In this document: positions 22,025 through 31,170 of the stretch, piece after piece
Position numbering within the stretch: the stretch's first letter is position 1
Layout of the letters: every line of letters starts with the position of its first letter
DNA from: Aquibium carbonis
Lineage (GTDB): Bacteria; Pseudomonadota; Alphaproteobacteria; Rhizobiales; Rhizobiaceae
Direction of reading: 5' to 3'
Assembly (NCBI RefSeq): GCF_003970795.1
Contig: NZ_RWKW01000002.1
Location: forward strand, 62,001 to 126,000
DNA: 64,000 nucleotides
Notes under the pieces: generated by a model
The model's input: the letters and a program-made list of their open reading frames with translations, nothing else
What the model was told of the DNA's origin: nothing
Databases searched by the model: none
Translations under genes and position numbers: made by a program

Positions 22025-22056
22025 GGCTGCCGGGAATTGCTCCCGGCGGCCTTTTT
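22025..22056 (+). terminator. Rho-independent terminator of acnA
   Basis: GGCTGCCGGGA (22025-22035), loop ATTGC, TCCCGGCGGCC (22041-22051), then five T. An 11-bp stem with a single mismatch, 28 bp after the acnA stop. The T tract runs into the stop codon of the convergent gene. Confidence 0.9.
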
Positions 22057-22757
22057 CATGGCCTGTGCGGCCCTGTGATCGGGACCGTGCCCGGCTGGTA
22101 TTCGGGCCGCCCGTACCAAGCGACAGGGGCGAGGAGCACGCCGAGCAGAAGGCCGTTCAGCGTGTGCCAGAGGAAATGCGTTCCGAGCGGCAGCGCCTCG
22201 CAGATCTCGGCGTCGATCGACCGGAACATGGCCGAGACGAGCAGGATCGCGGCGGCGGCGAGATTGTAGCGCCCGGCCGGATGGCCGCGAAGCACGAGCA
22301 GCGCGCCGAAGACGGTTAGCGCCAGTAACGCCGGCAGGTATCCGGATGTTCCGTTGGTGGCCACGCGCACCCAGTCCGGCAACGCGGCGGTCGCCAGGCC
22401 CGCGAGCGCGAAAAAGACAACGAGTGCCAGCACGCTCGGCACCCATCCAAGGCCGACGAAGCGCTTCAGGTTGAACAAGGTCAGCGCCAATGTGAACACC
22501 GCGATCGGGAGGACGTCCATCCAGACCGTCAACACGTTCGCGAAGCTATGGAACAACGTCGATCCGACGCCGATGGCAACGACCCACCAGGCGAGGATCT
22601 CCGCGAAGAGCCCGGCCCCGTGGCGGCGAACCTCTCGCAATCCCCAGAACCCGGCGACGAAGAAGGCGAGGTTGGAGATCGCGTTGACCGGCTCGGACCA
22701 GAGCTCGGGCCCGGTTCGCTCGCAATAGGCGTCTATTCTGGCGAAAAGCGTGTCCAT
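22056..22757 (-). CDS. Ceramidase-family membrane hydrolase
   Basis: 233-residue, seven-helix protein matching the alkaline ceramidase (CREST) family: ELWSEPVNAISNLAFF near the N-terminus, GVGSTLFHSFAN with the conserved His, WMDVLPI with Asp, and FLWHTLNGLLLG with a second His. These positions correspond to the Zn-site of the family. ATG 22757 has GGAGG five bases upstream. The likely substrate is an amide-linked lipid, but bacterial members are poorly characterised. It lies convergent to acnA and ends inside that gene's terminator. Confidence 0.8.
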   Translation of the reverse strand: MDTLFARIDAYCERTGPELWSEPVNAISNLAFFVAGFWGLREVRRHGAGLFAEILAWWVVAIGVGSTLFHSFANVLTVWMDVLPIAVFTLALTLFNLKRFVGLGWVPSVLALVVFFALAGLATAALPDWVRVATNGTSGYLPALLALTVFGALLVLRGHPAGRYNLAAAAILLVSAMFRSIDAEICEALPLGTHFLWHTLNGLLLGVLLAPVAWYGRPEYQPGTVPITGPHRP

Positions 22758-22897
22758 TTCGGCCTCCAGGTCTTCAAACGGCACTCGGCCCCGCCGTTCT
22801 CTCACCGCAACGTGACTTCCTGTTGAACTTCTCGGCTGACTATTGTCTGAATGACCAGAAGCGGACAGCGATCGTCCGGACAGCACCGAGATCGGAT

Positions 22898-23665
22898 ATG
22901 ACCATCAGCCGACACCTGCGGCTGGCGCTTGCCGCCTTCACCTTGGCATTGGCCTCGCCCGCTCTGGCGCAGCAATCCGCCTTATCCGCGGACCGGCCTG
23001 GCGTCGTGGAACTGTTCACCAGCCAGGGATGCAGTTCCTGCCCGCCGGCGGATGCCAATCTGGCCGAGTTCGCCCAGCGAACCGATATCATCGCTCTCGC
23101 CTACCACGTCGATTATTGGGATTATCTGGGCTGGCGCGACACACTGGCAAGCCCGGAAAACACGAGACGCCAACAGGATTACGCGGCGGCGCTCGGCCAG
23201 CGTTCCGTCTACACGCCGCAAGCTGTGATCAACGGCATGGCGCACCGCAATGGCGCCGACAAAACGGCCATCGAAGGCCTGCTGGCCGAGACGACCCAGC
23301 AGACGACGCGAGCCGACCTCTCGATTCGGAAAGGCGCCGACAGCATCATCATCGAAGCAACGCGCAGCGGCGGCCACAACGAGAAGGTGAAGGCGAGCCT
23401 GCTTCTGGTCTTTTTCGATGCGAGGACCGTCGTCAAGATCCCGAGAGGCGAGAACGCCGGCAAGAACGTCGCCTACTGGAACGCGGTGACTGGTATCCAG
23501 ACCGCCGGCATGTGGCATGGCGAGGATATGCGCCTTGAGATACCCATGAGCGAAGTTCGCAGGAAAGGAACCGGCGGTTGCGCGGCCCTGCTCCAGTCGC
23601 TGGGAAAAGACGGGGCCCCAGGAGCCATCATCGGGGCGGCGGTGCTGAAGCACCCCGGCATGTAG
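22898..23665 (+). CDS. DUF1223 secreted thioredoxin-fold protein
   Basis: 255 residues with a Sec signal peptide (MTISRHLRLALAAF..., cleavage after ALA). The conserved block VVELFTSQGCSSCPPAD carries a C-x2-C redox-like motif in a thioredoxin-like context, followed by LAYHVDYWDYLGWRD and VYTPQAVINGM, all typical of DUF1223. The biochemical role is unknown; a periplasmic redox or metal function is plausible from the CSSC motif. It is divergent from the ceramidase-like gene. Confidence 0.86.
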   Translation: MTISRHLRLALAAFTLALASPALAQQSALSADRPGVVELFTSQGCSSCPPADANLAEFAQRTDIIALAYHVDYWDYLGWRDTLASPENTRRQQDYAAALGQRSVYTPQAVINGMAHRNGADKTAIEGLLAETTQQTTRADLSIRKGADSIIIEATRSGGHNEKVKASLLLVFFDARTVVKIPRGENAGKNVAYWNAVTGIQTAGMWHGEDMRLEIPMSEVRRKGTGGCAALLQSLGKDGAPGAIIGAAVLKHPGM

Positions 23666-24115
23666 CCGTCATCCGCCGTTTGCGAAAAAACCGGCCGCCG
23701 AGATGGGGTGAAGACACCGGAAGCGCGAGCGAACGAGCCGCTTGAATGGGTTGTTGCCGAGTTGGTTCGGCCCAGCGAAGACACCGTGGGCGGGGGGCTT
23801 GGGGTTACGGAGCCAACGCCGAACCGAACCGTCTCAGGCAACGATCGGATCGTCGTCTTTCTTTGGGGCTGGAAGCGGGACAATTCGCGGCAGGATTGTG
23901 GCCGGCGATCACCAATTCGATCGCCCTGTTCTGCAAAGTGACCGCCGGCCTGCCTCCGACGGACTTGCAGTTAATAAGACTTAAACGGGAGTCAGCGCTC
24001 GCCGGTGGCAGGTCGAAGGTTCCGACGGTGTTTCCCCACCGGTTCAGGGGTTGAAATCGGGACCCGAAAGCGCAAACTTCGTCCTGTCGCAGAACTGTCA
24101 TGGAAAGGCTGCCGC
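23666..24115. other. 450-bp gene-free interval with possible RNA structure
   Basis: No convincing protein gene on either strand. The segment GGTTCGGC (23764-23771) can pair with GCCGAACC (23818-23825), and a smaller GCCCA/TGGGC stem lies inside. The decamer GAAGACACCG occurs twice (23710-23719 and 23777-23786). The last part (about 23965-24115) presumably holds the promoter of the DUF2794 gene. No T-rich terminator follows the structured part. Confidence 0.4.
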
Positions 24116-24502
24116 ATGGTCGATCGCGCGAACGGAGCGGAGGGTGGGGAGGGATCAGCGATACTGATCCCCTTGCAGGACATCCGGCGCGATCGGGAAA
24201 CCATCTCCGTCACCTTCGACCGTCGCGAACTCGACCAGATCCTTCGTGTGTACGGACGGATGGTCGCTGCAAACGAATGGCGGGACTATGCGATCGATCA
24301 TCTTCAGGATCGCGCGGTCTTTTCCGTTTTTCGCCGTACCAGCGAAGTGCCGCTTTTCCAGATCGTCAAGAACCCGAAGCTCGCGCGCAAGCAGGGTGCG
24401 TACTCCGTGGTAGCCGCCAGCGGCAACATCCTGAAGCGCGGACACGACCTGGCGCGGGTGTTGAACGTGTTCGAGCCGACCCTGCGCCTCGTCGGCGCCT
24501 GA
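24116..24502 (+). CDS. DUF2794-family protein
   Basis: 128-residue soluble protein with the family core TFDRRELDQILRVYGRMVAANEWRDYAIDHL and VFSVFRRTSEVPLFQIVKNP, which is highly conserved in alphaproteobacteria but of unknown function. ATG 24116 has AAGG at good distance; the frame is open further upstream without similarity. Convergent with the GNAT gene, 4 bp apart. Confidence 0.87.
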   Translation: MVDRANGAEGGEGSAILIPLQDIRRDRETISVTFDRRELDQILRVYGRMVAANEWRDYAIDHLQDRAVFSVFRRTSEVPLFQIVKNPKLARKQGAYSVVAASGNILKRGHDLARVLNVFEPTLRLVGA

Positions 24503-24506
24503 GAGC

Positions 24507-25076
24507 CTACAGGCTCCCCACGAAATTGCGCTCCGGCAGAGAGTCCGGGTCCGGCGGCGAGGCGGTCCCGCCGTTGAGCGTCAGTTGCATGAACACCGTG
24601 TCGAGCCACCGCCCATGCTTGTAGCCTGACCCCTCGAGGAGACCGGCATGGCGGAAGCCGAGGGCTTCGTGCAACCGCACCGAGGCCTGGTTGCGCTTGC
24701 CGTCGCCGATGACGGCCGCCATCTGCCGGAAGCCGAGCCGGGTGCACGCCTCGACGAGGGCCGACAGGAGAAGGCGTCCGGTACCACGGCCCTGCGCAGC
24801 CGGGTCCAGATAGATCGAATCCTCGACCATGAAGCGATAGGCGCGGCGCGGGCGGAACGGCCCTGCATAGGCATAGCCCACGATGCCCTGCGGCGTATCG
24901 GCGACCAGGTAAGGGTAGGAACCGGCGGAAAGCGCATCGAACCGCACCGCCACTTCCCGCACCGTTGGCGGTTCGAGTTCGTAGCTGGCAGTGCCCGTGC
25001 TGACGGCGTGCCCGTAGATGGCGGCGATGGCGGGAACGTCGGCGAGGGTAGCGGCGCGGATCGTGATGGGGCTCAT
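24507..25076 (-). CDS. GNAT N-acetyltransferase, phosphinothricin acetyltransferase-like
   Basis: 189 residues. The GNAT acetyl-CoA loop is AAQGRGTGRLLL; the substrate-side segments YELEPPTV and YAGPFRPRRAYRFMVEDSIYL, and GFRHAGLLEGSGYKHGRWLDTVFMQ, are characteristic of the PAT/MddA subgroup that acetylates phosphinothricin, methionine sulfoximine or similar amino acids. The exact substrate is unknown. It lies downstream of the BI-1 gene but behind that gene's terminator, so it is probably a separate unit. Confidence 0.88.
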   Translation of the reverse strand: MSPITIRAATLADVPAIAAIYGHAVSTGTASYELEPPTVREVAVRFDALSAGSYPYLVADTPQGIVGYAYAGPFRPRRAYRFMVEDSIYLDPAAQGRGTGRLLLSALVEACTRLGFRQMAAVIGDGKRNQASVRLHEALGFRHAGLLEGSGYKHGRWLDTVFMQLTLNGGTASPPDPDSLPERNFVGSL

Positions 25077-25125
25077 TGTCCTAGGGTCTGTTGAGCTTCA
25101 CCGGGAATGTGGTCTGGAAGAGCCC

Positions 25126-25158
25126 CAAAAGAAAAGGGGCGACCCGAAGGCCGCCCCC
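25126..25158 (-). terminator. Rho-independent terminator of the BI-1 gene
   Basis: Read on the minus strand: GGGGCGGCC, tetraloop TTCG, GGTCGCCCC with one mismatch, then TTTTCTTTT. It lies just after the BI-1 stop codon. Confidence 0.85.
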
Positions 25159-25182
25159 GTCATTCCGTTGGTCCAGCACGTC

Positions 25183-25962
25183 CTACTCGCGGTTGCCCAG
25201 GAACTGCAGCAGGAACATGAACAGGTTGATGAAGTCGAGGTAGAGGCGCAGCGCACCCATGATGGCCTTGCGGCCGGCAACGACGTCGTCGTCACCCTCG
25301 AAATACATCTCCTTGATGTTCTGCGTGTCGTAGGCGGTGAGGCCGGCGAACACCAGGACGCCGATGCCCGAGATCGCGAACTGCATGGCGGAGGACTGAA
25401 GGAAGATGTTGACGATCATCGCGATGATGAGGCCGAACAGGCCCATCACCATGAACGAACCCATGCCCGACAGGTCGCGCTTGGTCGTGTAGCCGTAGAG
25501 CGACAGCGAGCCGAAGGCGGTGGCGGTGATGAAGAACGTTTGTACGATGCTGCCGCTGGTGAACACCAGGAACACCGACGACAGGGAGATGCCGACCATC
25601 GCGGCGTAGAGCCAGAAGGTCGTCTGCGCGGCGGAGACGCTCATCTTGTGCACGCGGAAGGACAGGAAGAACACCATCGCGAGCGGAGCCAGCATGATGA
25701 CCCAGCGCAACGGCGAGCCATAGACGGTGGCGCCGAGGGCGGTCAGCATCTTTCCATTGCCCAACGTCGCGACGGCAAGCGCCGGGTCGTTGGTCGTGGT
25801 CAGCGCAACCATGCCGAACGCGGCGACGCCGGTGATGGCGAGGCCGAGCGCCATGAGGTTGTAGACCTTGAGCATGTACGCGCGAAGGCCTTCGTCGATA
25901 CCGGCGTCGGCTCGGGAGCCCGCCCCGGCGACGCGCGCATTGTAGTTGCGGATGTCAGCCAT
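25183..25962 (-). CDS. Bax inhibitor-1/YccA-family membrane protein
   Basis: 259-residue, seven-helix protein beginning MADIRNYNARVAGAG, the common rhizobial start. The C-terminal signature LTAYDTQNIKEMYFEGDDD contains the conserved acidic residues proposed to gate a pH-sensitive Ca leak in BsYetJ, and the last helix has LRLYLDFINLFMFLLQFLG. Function in bacteria is unclear; YccA modulates FtsH. Monocistronic, with its own terminator. Confidence 0.94.
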   Translation of the reverse strand: MADIRNYNARVAGAGSRADAGIDEGLRAYMLKVYNLMALGLAITGVAAFGMVALTTTNDPALAVATLGNGKMLTALGATVYGSPLRWVIMLAPLAMVFFLSFRVHKMSVSAAQTTFWLYAAMVGISLSSVFLVFTSGSIVQTFFITATAFGSLSLYGYTTKRDLSGMGSFMVMGLFGLIIAMIVNIFLQSSAMQFAISGIGVLVFAGLTAYDTQNIKEMYFEGDDDVVAGRKAIMGALRLYLDFINLFMFLLQFLGNRE

Positions 25963-26173
25963 GTTTTCCTCTTACAGCTTCTTGTCCCGTCGGGTGTCGG
26001 GCGCCCCGGCTTTCGCGCACGGCCCCAGGCGCCGCTGGCGGGACTCCAGCATGCCTGTGCCTCAATATGAGGGTTGAAGCGCGCGAGGACAAGACCTGTT
26101 TCACCGCGCAACCACTCGTGATCGACCGGAATGGTGCCCTTCGCGGCCGTCGGGAGCGTTCAACCGGTCGTTG

Positions 26174-28723
26174 CTAAAGATTGCGCAGCACCGGTGCGGC
26201 CTTGTGTCCCAGAACACGCCACGTGCCCAGAAGGCCGAACCCGACGGTCAGAACAAGGGCGACCACCACCGTGGTGGCAGCGACCTCGGGGAGGAAACTC
26301 GCCGGCAGGTTCATGATGCGCGCCACGACGAACCAGGCCGCCACCCCGCCCGCCGCCAGCGCGAAGGTTGCGGTCGCCAGTCCGATCAGCAGGTACTCGA
26401 TCGTGAAGGCGCCGATCAGCGTGGTGCGGGTGGCGCCGAGCATCTTGAGCACGACGGCGTCGTGGACCCGGGCACGATTGCCCGCGGCGAGCGCTCCGGA
26501 CAGCACGAGGATCGATGCGATCAGGGCTACAGCCGCCGCAGCGCGGATGGCGGTCGCCAGTTGGCCGACGATCTGGTTGACGATATCGAGGGCATCCTTG
26601 ACCCGGACCGTCGTGACCGCGGGGAACGTTCTGGTCACCTCGTTGAGGATGCGCGCCTCCTGCTCGGCCGAAGCCCCCTGGTCGAGAAGCGTCGCGAGCC
26701 AGGCATGCGGGGCACCCGCGAACGTGTTGGGCGAGAAGACCATCACGAAGTTGATGCCCATCGATTCCCACTCCACGTTGCGGAAGTTGGCGATGCGGGC
26801 GGTGATGTTGCGGCCGAGCACGTTGACGGTGATGGTGTCGCCGAGCTTCAGGCCGATTTCGCCGCCCTCCTCTGCCGCGAAGGAGACGAGCGGTTCGCCA
26901 TCGTAGTCTGCCGGCCACCACGCACCTTCCGAAAGCGTCGAGTTCTCGGGGATGTTTCGGGCGTAGGTGATGCCGCGGTCACCGCGCAACACCCAGCGAC
27001 CTTCCGGCGGCACTTCGATCTTCTGGACGTCGATGCCGTTCAGCGCCATCACACGACCGCGCAGCATCGGCACTTCCACCAGTTTCCCCCCCGGTGCGAG
27101 CCCCTCGACGAGGCGCGAGAAATCCTCGATCTCGCTGTTCTGGATGTCGACGAAGAAGAAGTTCGGCGCGCGCTCGGCGAGGCTGCCGCCGATCTGGTTG
27201 CGCAAATTGCCGTCCACCAGCGCCAGAGTGACGAGAAGCGTCAGGCCGAGGCCGAGCGACAGCACCACCGAAGGTGTCAGCGCGCCGGGCCGATGGATGT
27301 TGCCGATCGCAAGCCTGAGCGCAGTCGAGCGCACCCGTGGGCTGCGGCGGGCCAGCGCCTGCACCAGCGACGCCACGACCCGCAGCACGAGAAAGGCGGC
27401 AGCCGTCGCGACGATGAAGATCGTGGCGATGCGGCGGTCGGTCGAGAACCAGATGGCAAGGCCCGCCAGCGCGAGGGCGATCAGCATCGCAGCTGCAACA
27501 TAGACCAGGCGAGGCATTCCGCTTGATTCGAAGCCCATCTCGCGAAACAGCGCCGTGGCTGGAACGTCCCGGGCGCGGCCGAGCGGCAGGATGGCGAAGG
27601 CCAGCGTGACGAGCACGCCGAACAGCGCGCCCATGCCGAGCGCGTCCCAGTAGATCGAGGCTTCGGCGGGCACGGGCAGCACCCCAGCCAGCGCAGCGCT
27701 GGCCGCGAAGGGCATCAGGGCGGCCAGCACGAGACCGATGACGATGCCGACCGCCGCGATCATCAGGATCTGGACCAGATAGACGATGAAGACGAAAGCA
27801 CCCGACGCGCCGAGGCTCTTGAAGGTGGCGATGACCCCGCGCTTTCCTTCCAGGTAGGCACGCACCGCGTTGGCGACGCCCACCCCGCCGACCACCAGCG
27901 ATGTCAGGCCCACGAGGGTCAGAAACTGCGAAAACCGCTCGATGTTGGCCGACAGCGCCGGCGCTGCATTGGTGCGCGAACGGATGCTCCAGCCGGATTC
28001 GGGAAATTCTGCCGCGGCGCGGTCTCGAATCCGCTGGATCGCGCCTTCCCCGGCGCCCTCCGGCAGCCGGATCTTGTAGGCATACTCGACGAGGCTGCCA
28101 GGCTGGACGAGGCCAGAGGCGGTCAGACCATCGAGGGAGACCATCAGACGCGGGGCAAATCCGAATCCGTCGGAGACGAGGTCCGGCTCGGCGTCAATCA
28201 CCGCGCGCAGTTCGAACACTTCACCGCCGAGCCTCAACCGCGTCCCGAGATCGATGCCCAGGCGATCGAAAAGGAGCTGGGGCGCCACCGCTCCCCACGC
28301 CCCGTCTTGCTGTCCAAAGAGACCGTCTAGGTCGAGCGAGGGCGTCGTCTGCAGGCTGCCATAGAGCGGGTAGTTTCCGTCGACCGCCTTGACCTCGACG
28401 AGAGTCTGGTCCGACCCGTCCTCGAGACGCGCCATGGAACGCATGTTGGCGTTCTGCGCCAGCGGCCCGAAACTGTCGAGGAACGTGTACTCCGCGTCCG
28501 TCGCCTGGCGATGGATGAGTTGAAAGCGGATGTCGCCTCCGAGCAGGGTCTGGCCTTCGTTGGCCACGCCGGTGGTGATGGAGCGGGCGACGGAATTGAC
28601 GCCGCCGATGGCGGCGACGCCGAGTGCGATGCAGGTGAGAAAGATGAGGAAGCCGGAAAGGCCGCCGCGCATCTCGCGCAGAGAAAACCGCCAGGCGAGA
28701 CCGAGGGTGCGCGATAGGGTCAT
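26174..28723 (-). CDS. ybbP: FtsX-like ABC transporter permease (YbbP type)
   Basis: 849-residue membrane protein with an N-terminal helix, a large periplasmic domain, three helices, a tandem second FtsX unit and C-terminal helices (GFGLLGTWRVLGHKA), the YbbP layout of about 800 residues. ATG 28723 (MTLSRTLGLAWRFSLREMRGG) is the family start. It is separated by 10 bp from the ATPase gene upstream. By analogy with MacB/LolC-like mechanotransmission ABC systems it probably acts on an envelope or lipid substrate. The tesA-ybbA-ybbP neighbourhood is conserved from Escherichia coli. Confidence 0.92.
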   Translation of the reverse strand: MTLSRTLGLAWRFSLREMRGGLSGFLIFLTCIALGVAAIGGVNSVARSITTGVANEGQTLLGGDIRFQLIHRQATDAEYTFLDSFGPLAQNANMRSMARLEDGSDQTLVEVKAVDGNYPLYGSLQTTPSLDLDGLFGQQDGAWGAVAPQLLFDRLGIDLGTRLRLGGEVFELRAVIDAEPDLVSDGFGFAPRLMVSLDGLTASGLVQPGSLVEYAYKIRLPEGAGEGAIQRIRDRAAAEFPESGWSIRSRTNAAPALSANIERFSQFLTLVGLTSLVVGGVGVANAVRAYLEGKRGVIATFKSLGASGAFVFIVYLVQILMIAAVGIVIGLVLAALMPFAASAALAGVLPVPAEASIYWDALGMGALFGVLVTLAFAILPLGRARDVPATALFREMGFESSGMPRLVYVAAAMLIALALAGLAIWFSTDRRIATIFIVATAAAFLVLRVVASLVQALARRSPRVRSTALRLAIGNIHRPGALTPSVVLSLGLGLTLLVTLALVDGNLRNQIGGSLAERAPNFFFVDIQNSEIEDFSRLVEGLAPGGKLVEVPMLRGRVMALNGIDVQKIEVPPEGRWVLRGDRGITYARNIPENSTLSEGAWWPADYDGEPLVSFAAEEGGEIGLKLGDTITVNVLGRNITARIANFRNVEWESMGINFVMVFSPNTFAGAPHAWLATLLDQGASAEQEARILNEVTRTFPAVTTVRVKDALDIVNQIVGQLATAIRAAAAVALIASILVLSGALAAGNRARVHDAVVLKMLGATRTTLIGAFTIEYLLIGLATATFALAAGGVAAWFVVARIMNLPASFLPEVAATTVVVALVLTVGFGLLGTWRVLGHKAAPVLRNL

Positions 28724-28733
28724 TGCGGGCGCC

Positions 28734-29429
28734 TCAAGCCGAAACGGCGAGAATCTGGCCGCTTTCGATGCGACCCGAGCGCATGGCGATCTGGCGAGAG
28801 CATCGATTGGCGAGAACCGGATCATGCGTCACGAGAACGAGCGTCATGCCGCGCTCCGACGCCTTCGAAAAAAGCAGGTCCGCAACCTGGCGACCCGTTG
28901 CCTGATCGAGGTTGCCGGTCGGTTCGTCGGCGATGAGGATCTTGGGATCGGGCGCGAGCGCCCTCGCGATCGCGACGCGCTGCTGTTCACCGCCGGAGAG
29001 CTCGCCGGGATAATGCGTGACGCGGTCCTTCAGCCCGACCGATTCCAGTTCGCGCGCCGCAACCTCGAAGGCATCGCGCCGCCCCGCCAGCTCGAGCGGC
29101 ACGGCGACGTTTTCCAGCGCGGTCATGTTTGGGATCAGGTGAAAGGACTGGAAGACGATGCCGACATTGAGCCCACGGAATGCAGCCACGGCGTCCTCGC
29201 TTCGTCCCGTCAGCTGTTCGCCGGCGATGCTCACCGTGCCGGAGTCCGTTCCCTCCAGACCGGCGATCACCATCAGCAGGGTGGACTTCCCCGATCCCGA
29301 CGGCCCGACGATGCCGGTCGTCTCGCCAGCGGCCACCTGCAGGCTGACATCCTTCAGCACGTGGACCCTCGAAGCGCCCTGGCCGAGCGTGAGCGAAACG
29401 TTCTTCAGGTCGATCACTGCTTTTGTCAC
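28734..29429 (-). CDS. ybbA: ABC transporter ATP-binding protein (YbbA type)
   Basis: 231-residue ATPase of the LolD/MacB group. Walker A GPSGSGKST, signature LSGGEQQR and Walker B ILIADEPTGNLD are all intact. It partners with the FtsX-like permease directly downstream. It is divergent from tesA with 88 bp between, the same arrangement as in enterobacteria, which supports the ybbA name. Confidence 0.94.
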   Translation of the reverse strand: MTKAVIDLKNVSLTLGQGASRVHVLKDVSLQVAAGETTGIVGPSGSGKSTLLMVIAGLEGTDSGTVSIAGEQLTGRSEDAVAAFRGLNVGIVFQSFHLIPNMTALENVAVPLELAGRRDAFEVAARELESVGLKDRVTHYPGELSGGEQQRVAIARALAPDPKILIADEPTGNLDQATGRQVADLLFSKASERGMTLVLVTHDPVLANRCSRQIAMRSGRIESGQILAVSA

Positions 29430-29517
29430 CGGATGCTGGCCCTATATGATTGGAGGAATGGAAGGCCGAGCGGCGGCGGTGTCGGCGTTTGGTATGGACA
29501 GATATGGGTGTTCGACA

Positions 29518-30153
29518 ATGGGTTTCAAACAATTGCTACGCGCATTCGCCGCGGCCGGATTGGTCTGGACGGGCTGTATCCTGCCGGCTGCCGCAGACCC
29601 GGTCGAGATCGTCGGCTTTGGCGACAGCCTGATGGCCGGCTATCAGCTCGATGCCGGCCAGTCCTTCCCCGAAAGGCTGGAAGCCGCGCTGCGGGAAAAA
29701 GGCCACGATGTCAGGATCGCCAATGCCGGCGTCTCGGGCGACACGACGAGCGGCGGACTGTCGCGGCTCGACTGGTCGGTTCCAGACGGGACCGATCTCG
29801 TGATCCTGGAACTTGGGGCCAACGACATGCTGCGGGGTATCTCGCCCGACATAACCGAGCGCAATCTCGATGCCATGATCACACGCCTGAAAGAGCGCGG
29901 GATCGCCGTCCTGCTTGCGGGCATGATGGCTGCGCCCAATCTAGGCGACGACTACGCTGCTGCCTTCAATGGCATGTTTCCCCGTCTGGCCGAAAAGCAC
30001 GACGTGATGCTGTATCCGTTTTTTCTCGATGGCGTGGCGACGAATTCCACCCTGCTTCTGGAGGATGGCATGCACCCGAATGCGCAGGGCGTCGACAAGA
30101 TGGTGGCGAACGCACTTCCCATGGTGGAGCAGGCCCTGGCTGCGCTCGACTGA
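29518..30153 (+). CDS. tesA: Periplasmic arylesterase / lysophospholipase (TesA, GDSL family)
   Basis: 211-residue SGNH hydrolase with a signal peptide (MGFKQLLRAFAAAGLVW..., mature part from about ADPVEI). The nucleophile Ser37 lies in GFGDSLMAG, the oxyanion Asn in LGANDMLRG, and the catalytic Asp-His pair in EDGMHPN. It acts as thioesterase, protease-I-like or lysophospholipase in relatives. ATG 29518 is chosen; ATG 29494 would add eight residues ahead of the signal peptide. Divergent from ybbA-ybbP. Confidence 0.92.
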   Translation: MGFKQLLRAFAAAGLVWTGCILPAAADPVEIVGFGDSLMAGYQLDAGQSFPERLEAALREKGHDVRIANAGVSGDTTSGGLSRLDWSVPDGTDLVILELGANDMLRGISPDITERNLDAMITRLKERGIAVLLAGMMAAPNLGDDYAAAFNGMFPRLAEKHDVMLYPFFLDGVATNSTLLLEDGMHPNAQGVDKMVANALPMVEQALAALD

Positions 30154-30276
30154 CGACAGGCGGCCAGAATTTTGCTGCGGCGCACAATGAAAAGTGACTG
30201 GCGGCCGATATCGGACTTGCCGCGAGGTTGAATCGGTGGTTCGCTGCCCTTGACGGAGCGATTCGAGGAGGCAGCC

Positions 30277-30870
30277 ATGCCGCGACTTTTCACCGCCCTC
30301 GAGATACCGCGTGATGCGGCGCTCTCTCTGTCACTGTTGCGCGGGGGCCTTCCCGGCGCCCGCTGGATGGATGTCGAAAACTACCACATAACGCTGCGGT
30401 TCATTGGCGACGTCGAGGGGCCAACGGCCGACGACATCGTCCACGGGCTGGATCGGATCAGCCGTTCCGCCTTCGAGATCAAGCTTTCAGGCGTCGGCGC
30501 CTTCGGCAACAAGAAGCCGCACGCTCTCTGGGCCGGCGTCGCGCCATCGGCCGAACTCGCTGCGCTTCAGGCCGAGATCGATCGGATCTGCCTGCGAAAC
30601 GGCGCCCCCGCCGATGCCCGCAAGTTCACGCCGCACGTGACGATCGCGCGGCTGCGCAACACGAGCCCGCAGGAGCTGGCGCCCTATCTCTCCGCCCATG
30701 GAGGATTCTCGACGGTCCCGTTCAAGGTCGGACGCTTCGTCCTGCTGTCGTCGCGCGATTCGGTCGGCGGCGGGCCCTATGTCGTCGAAGAAGCCTGGCC
30801 GCTGGCCGGTTCTCGCGCGGCCGTTGGCAGTGGGCTCGCGGCTGCGGAAGCCTATCCGATGTGGCGCTGA
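30277..30870 (+). CDS. thpR: RNA 2',3'-cyclic phosphodiesterase (ThpR/LigT)
   Basis: 197-residue two-histidine (2H) phosphoesterase: the two catalytic motifs are HITL (His37, Thr39) and HVTI (His120, Thr122). It hydrolyses RNA 2',3'-cyclic phosphates to 2'-phosphomonoesters and was first described as a 2'-5' RNA ligase. ATG 30277 has GAGGAGG upstream. The next gene starts one base after its stop. Confidence 0.93.
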   Translation: MPRLFTALEIPRDAALSLSLLRGGLPGARWMDVENYHITLRFIGDVEGPTADDIVHGLDRISRSAFEIKLSGVGAFGNKKPHALWAGVAPSAELAALQAEIDRICLRNGAPADARKFTPHVTIARLRNTSPQELAPYLSAHGGFSTVPFKVGRFVLLSSRDSVGGGPYVVEEAWPLAGSRAAVGSGLAAAEAYPMWR

Positions 30871-30871
30871 G

Positions 30872-31168
30872 ATGGCCGGCGAAAGGCTCGACGATGAAGC
30901 GGTCGCGACGGCTCTCGTCGAACTCGACGGCTGGAGCCTCGTCGAGGGCCGATCGGCGATCACCAAGACCTTCACGTTCCGCAACTTCAACGAAGCCTTC
31001 GGGTTCATGACGAGAGCCGCGTTGGCCGCCGAGAAGATGGATCACCATCCCGAATGGTCCAACGTCTACAAGACCGTCGACGTGACGCTTTCCACCCATG
31101 ACGCGGACGGCGTGACCGATCTGGACGTGAGGCTTGCACGAAAGATGGATGGTTTCGCCCGGACCTGA
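30872..31168 (+). CDS. phhB: 4a-hydroxytetrahydrobiopterin dehydratase (PCD/DCoH)
   Basis: 98 residues with the family motif [23 protein letters not shown], containing the catalytic histidines His58, His59 and His76. It recycles pterin cofactor, or acts in molybdopterin or folate metabolism in bacteria lacking phenylalanine hydroxylase. It follows thpR by one base and precedes the DUF1232 gene by two, so these three form a tight operon. Confidence 0.93.
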   Translation: MAGERLDDEAVATALVELDGWSLVEGRSAITKTFTFRNFNEAFGFMTRAALAAEKMDHHPEWSNVYKTVDVTLSTHDADGVTDLDVRLARKMDGFART

Positions 31169-31170
31169 CG

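Noticed and set aside
23971-23984. TTAA-taagac-TTAA before the DUF2794 gene as a CtrA box
   Set aside because: The spacing between TTAA halves is six bases; CtrA sites require seven.
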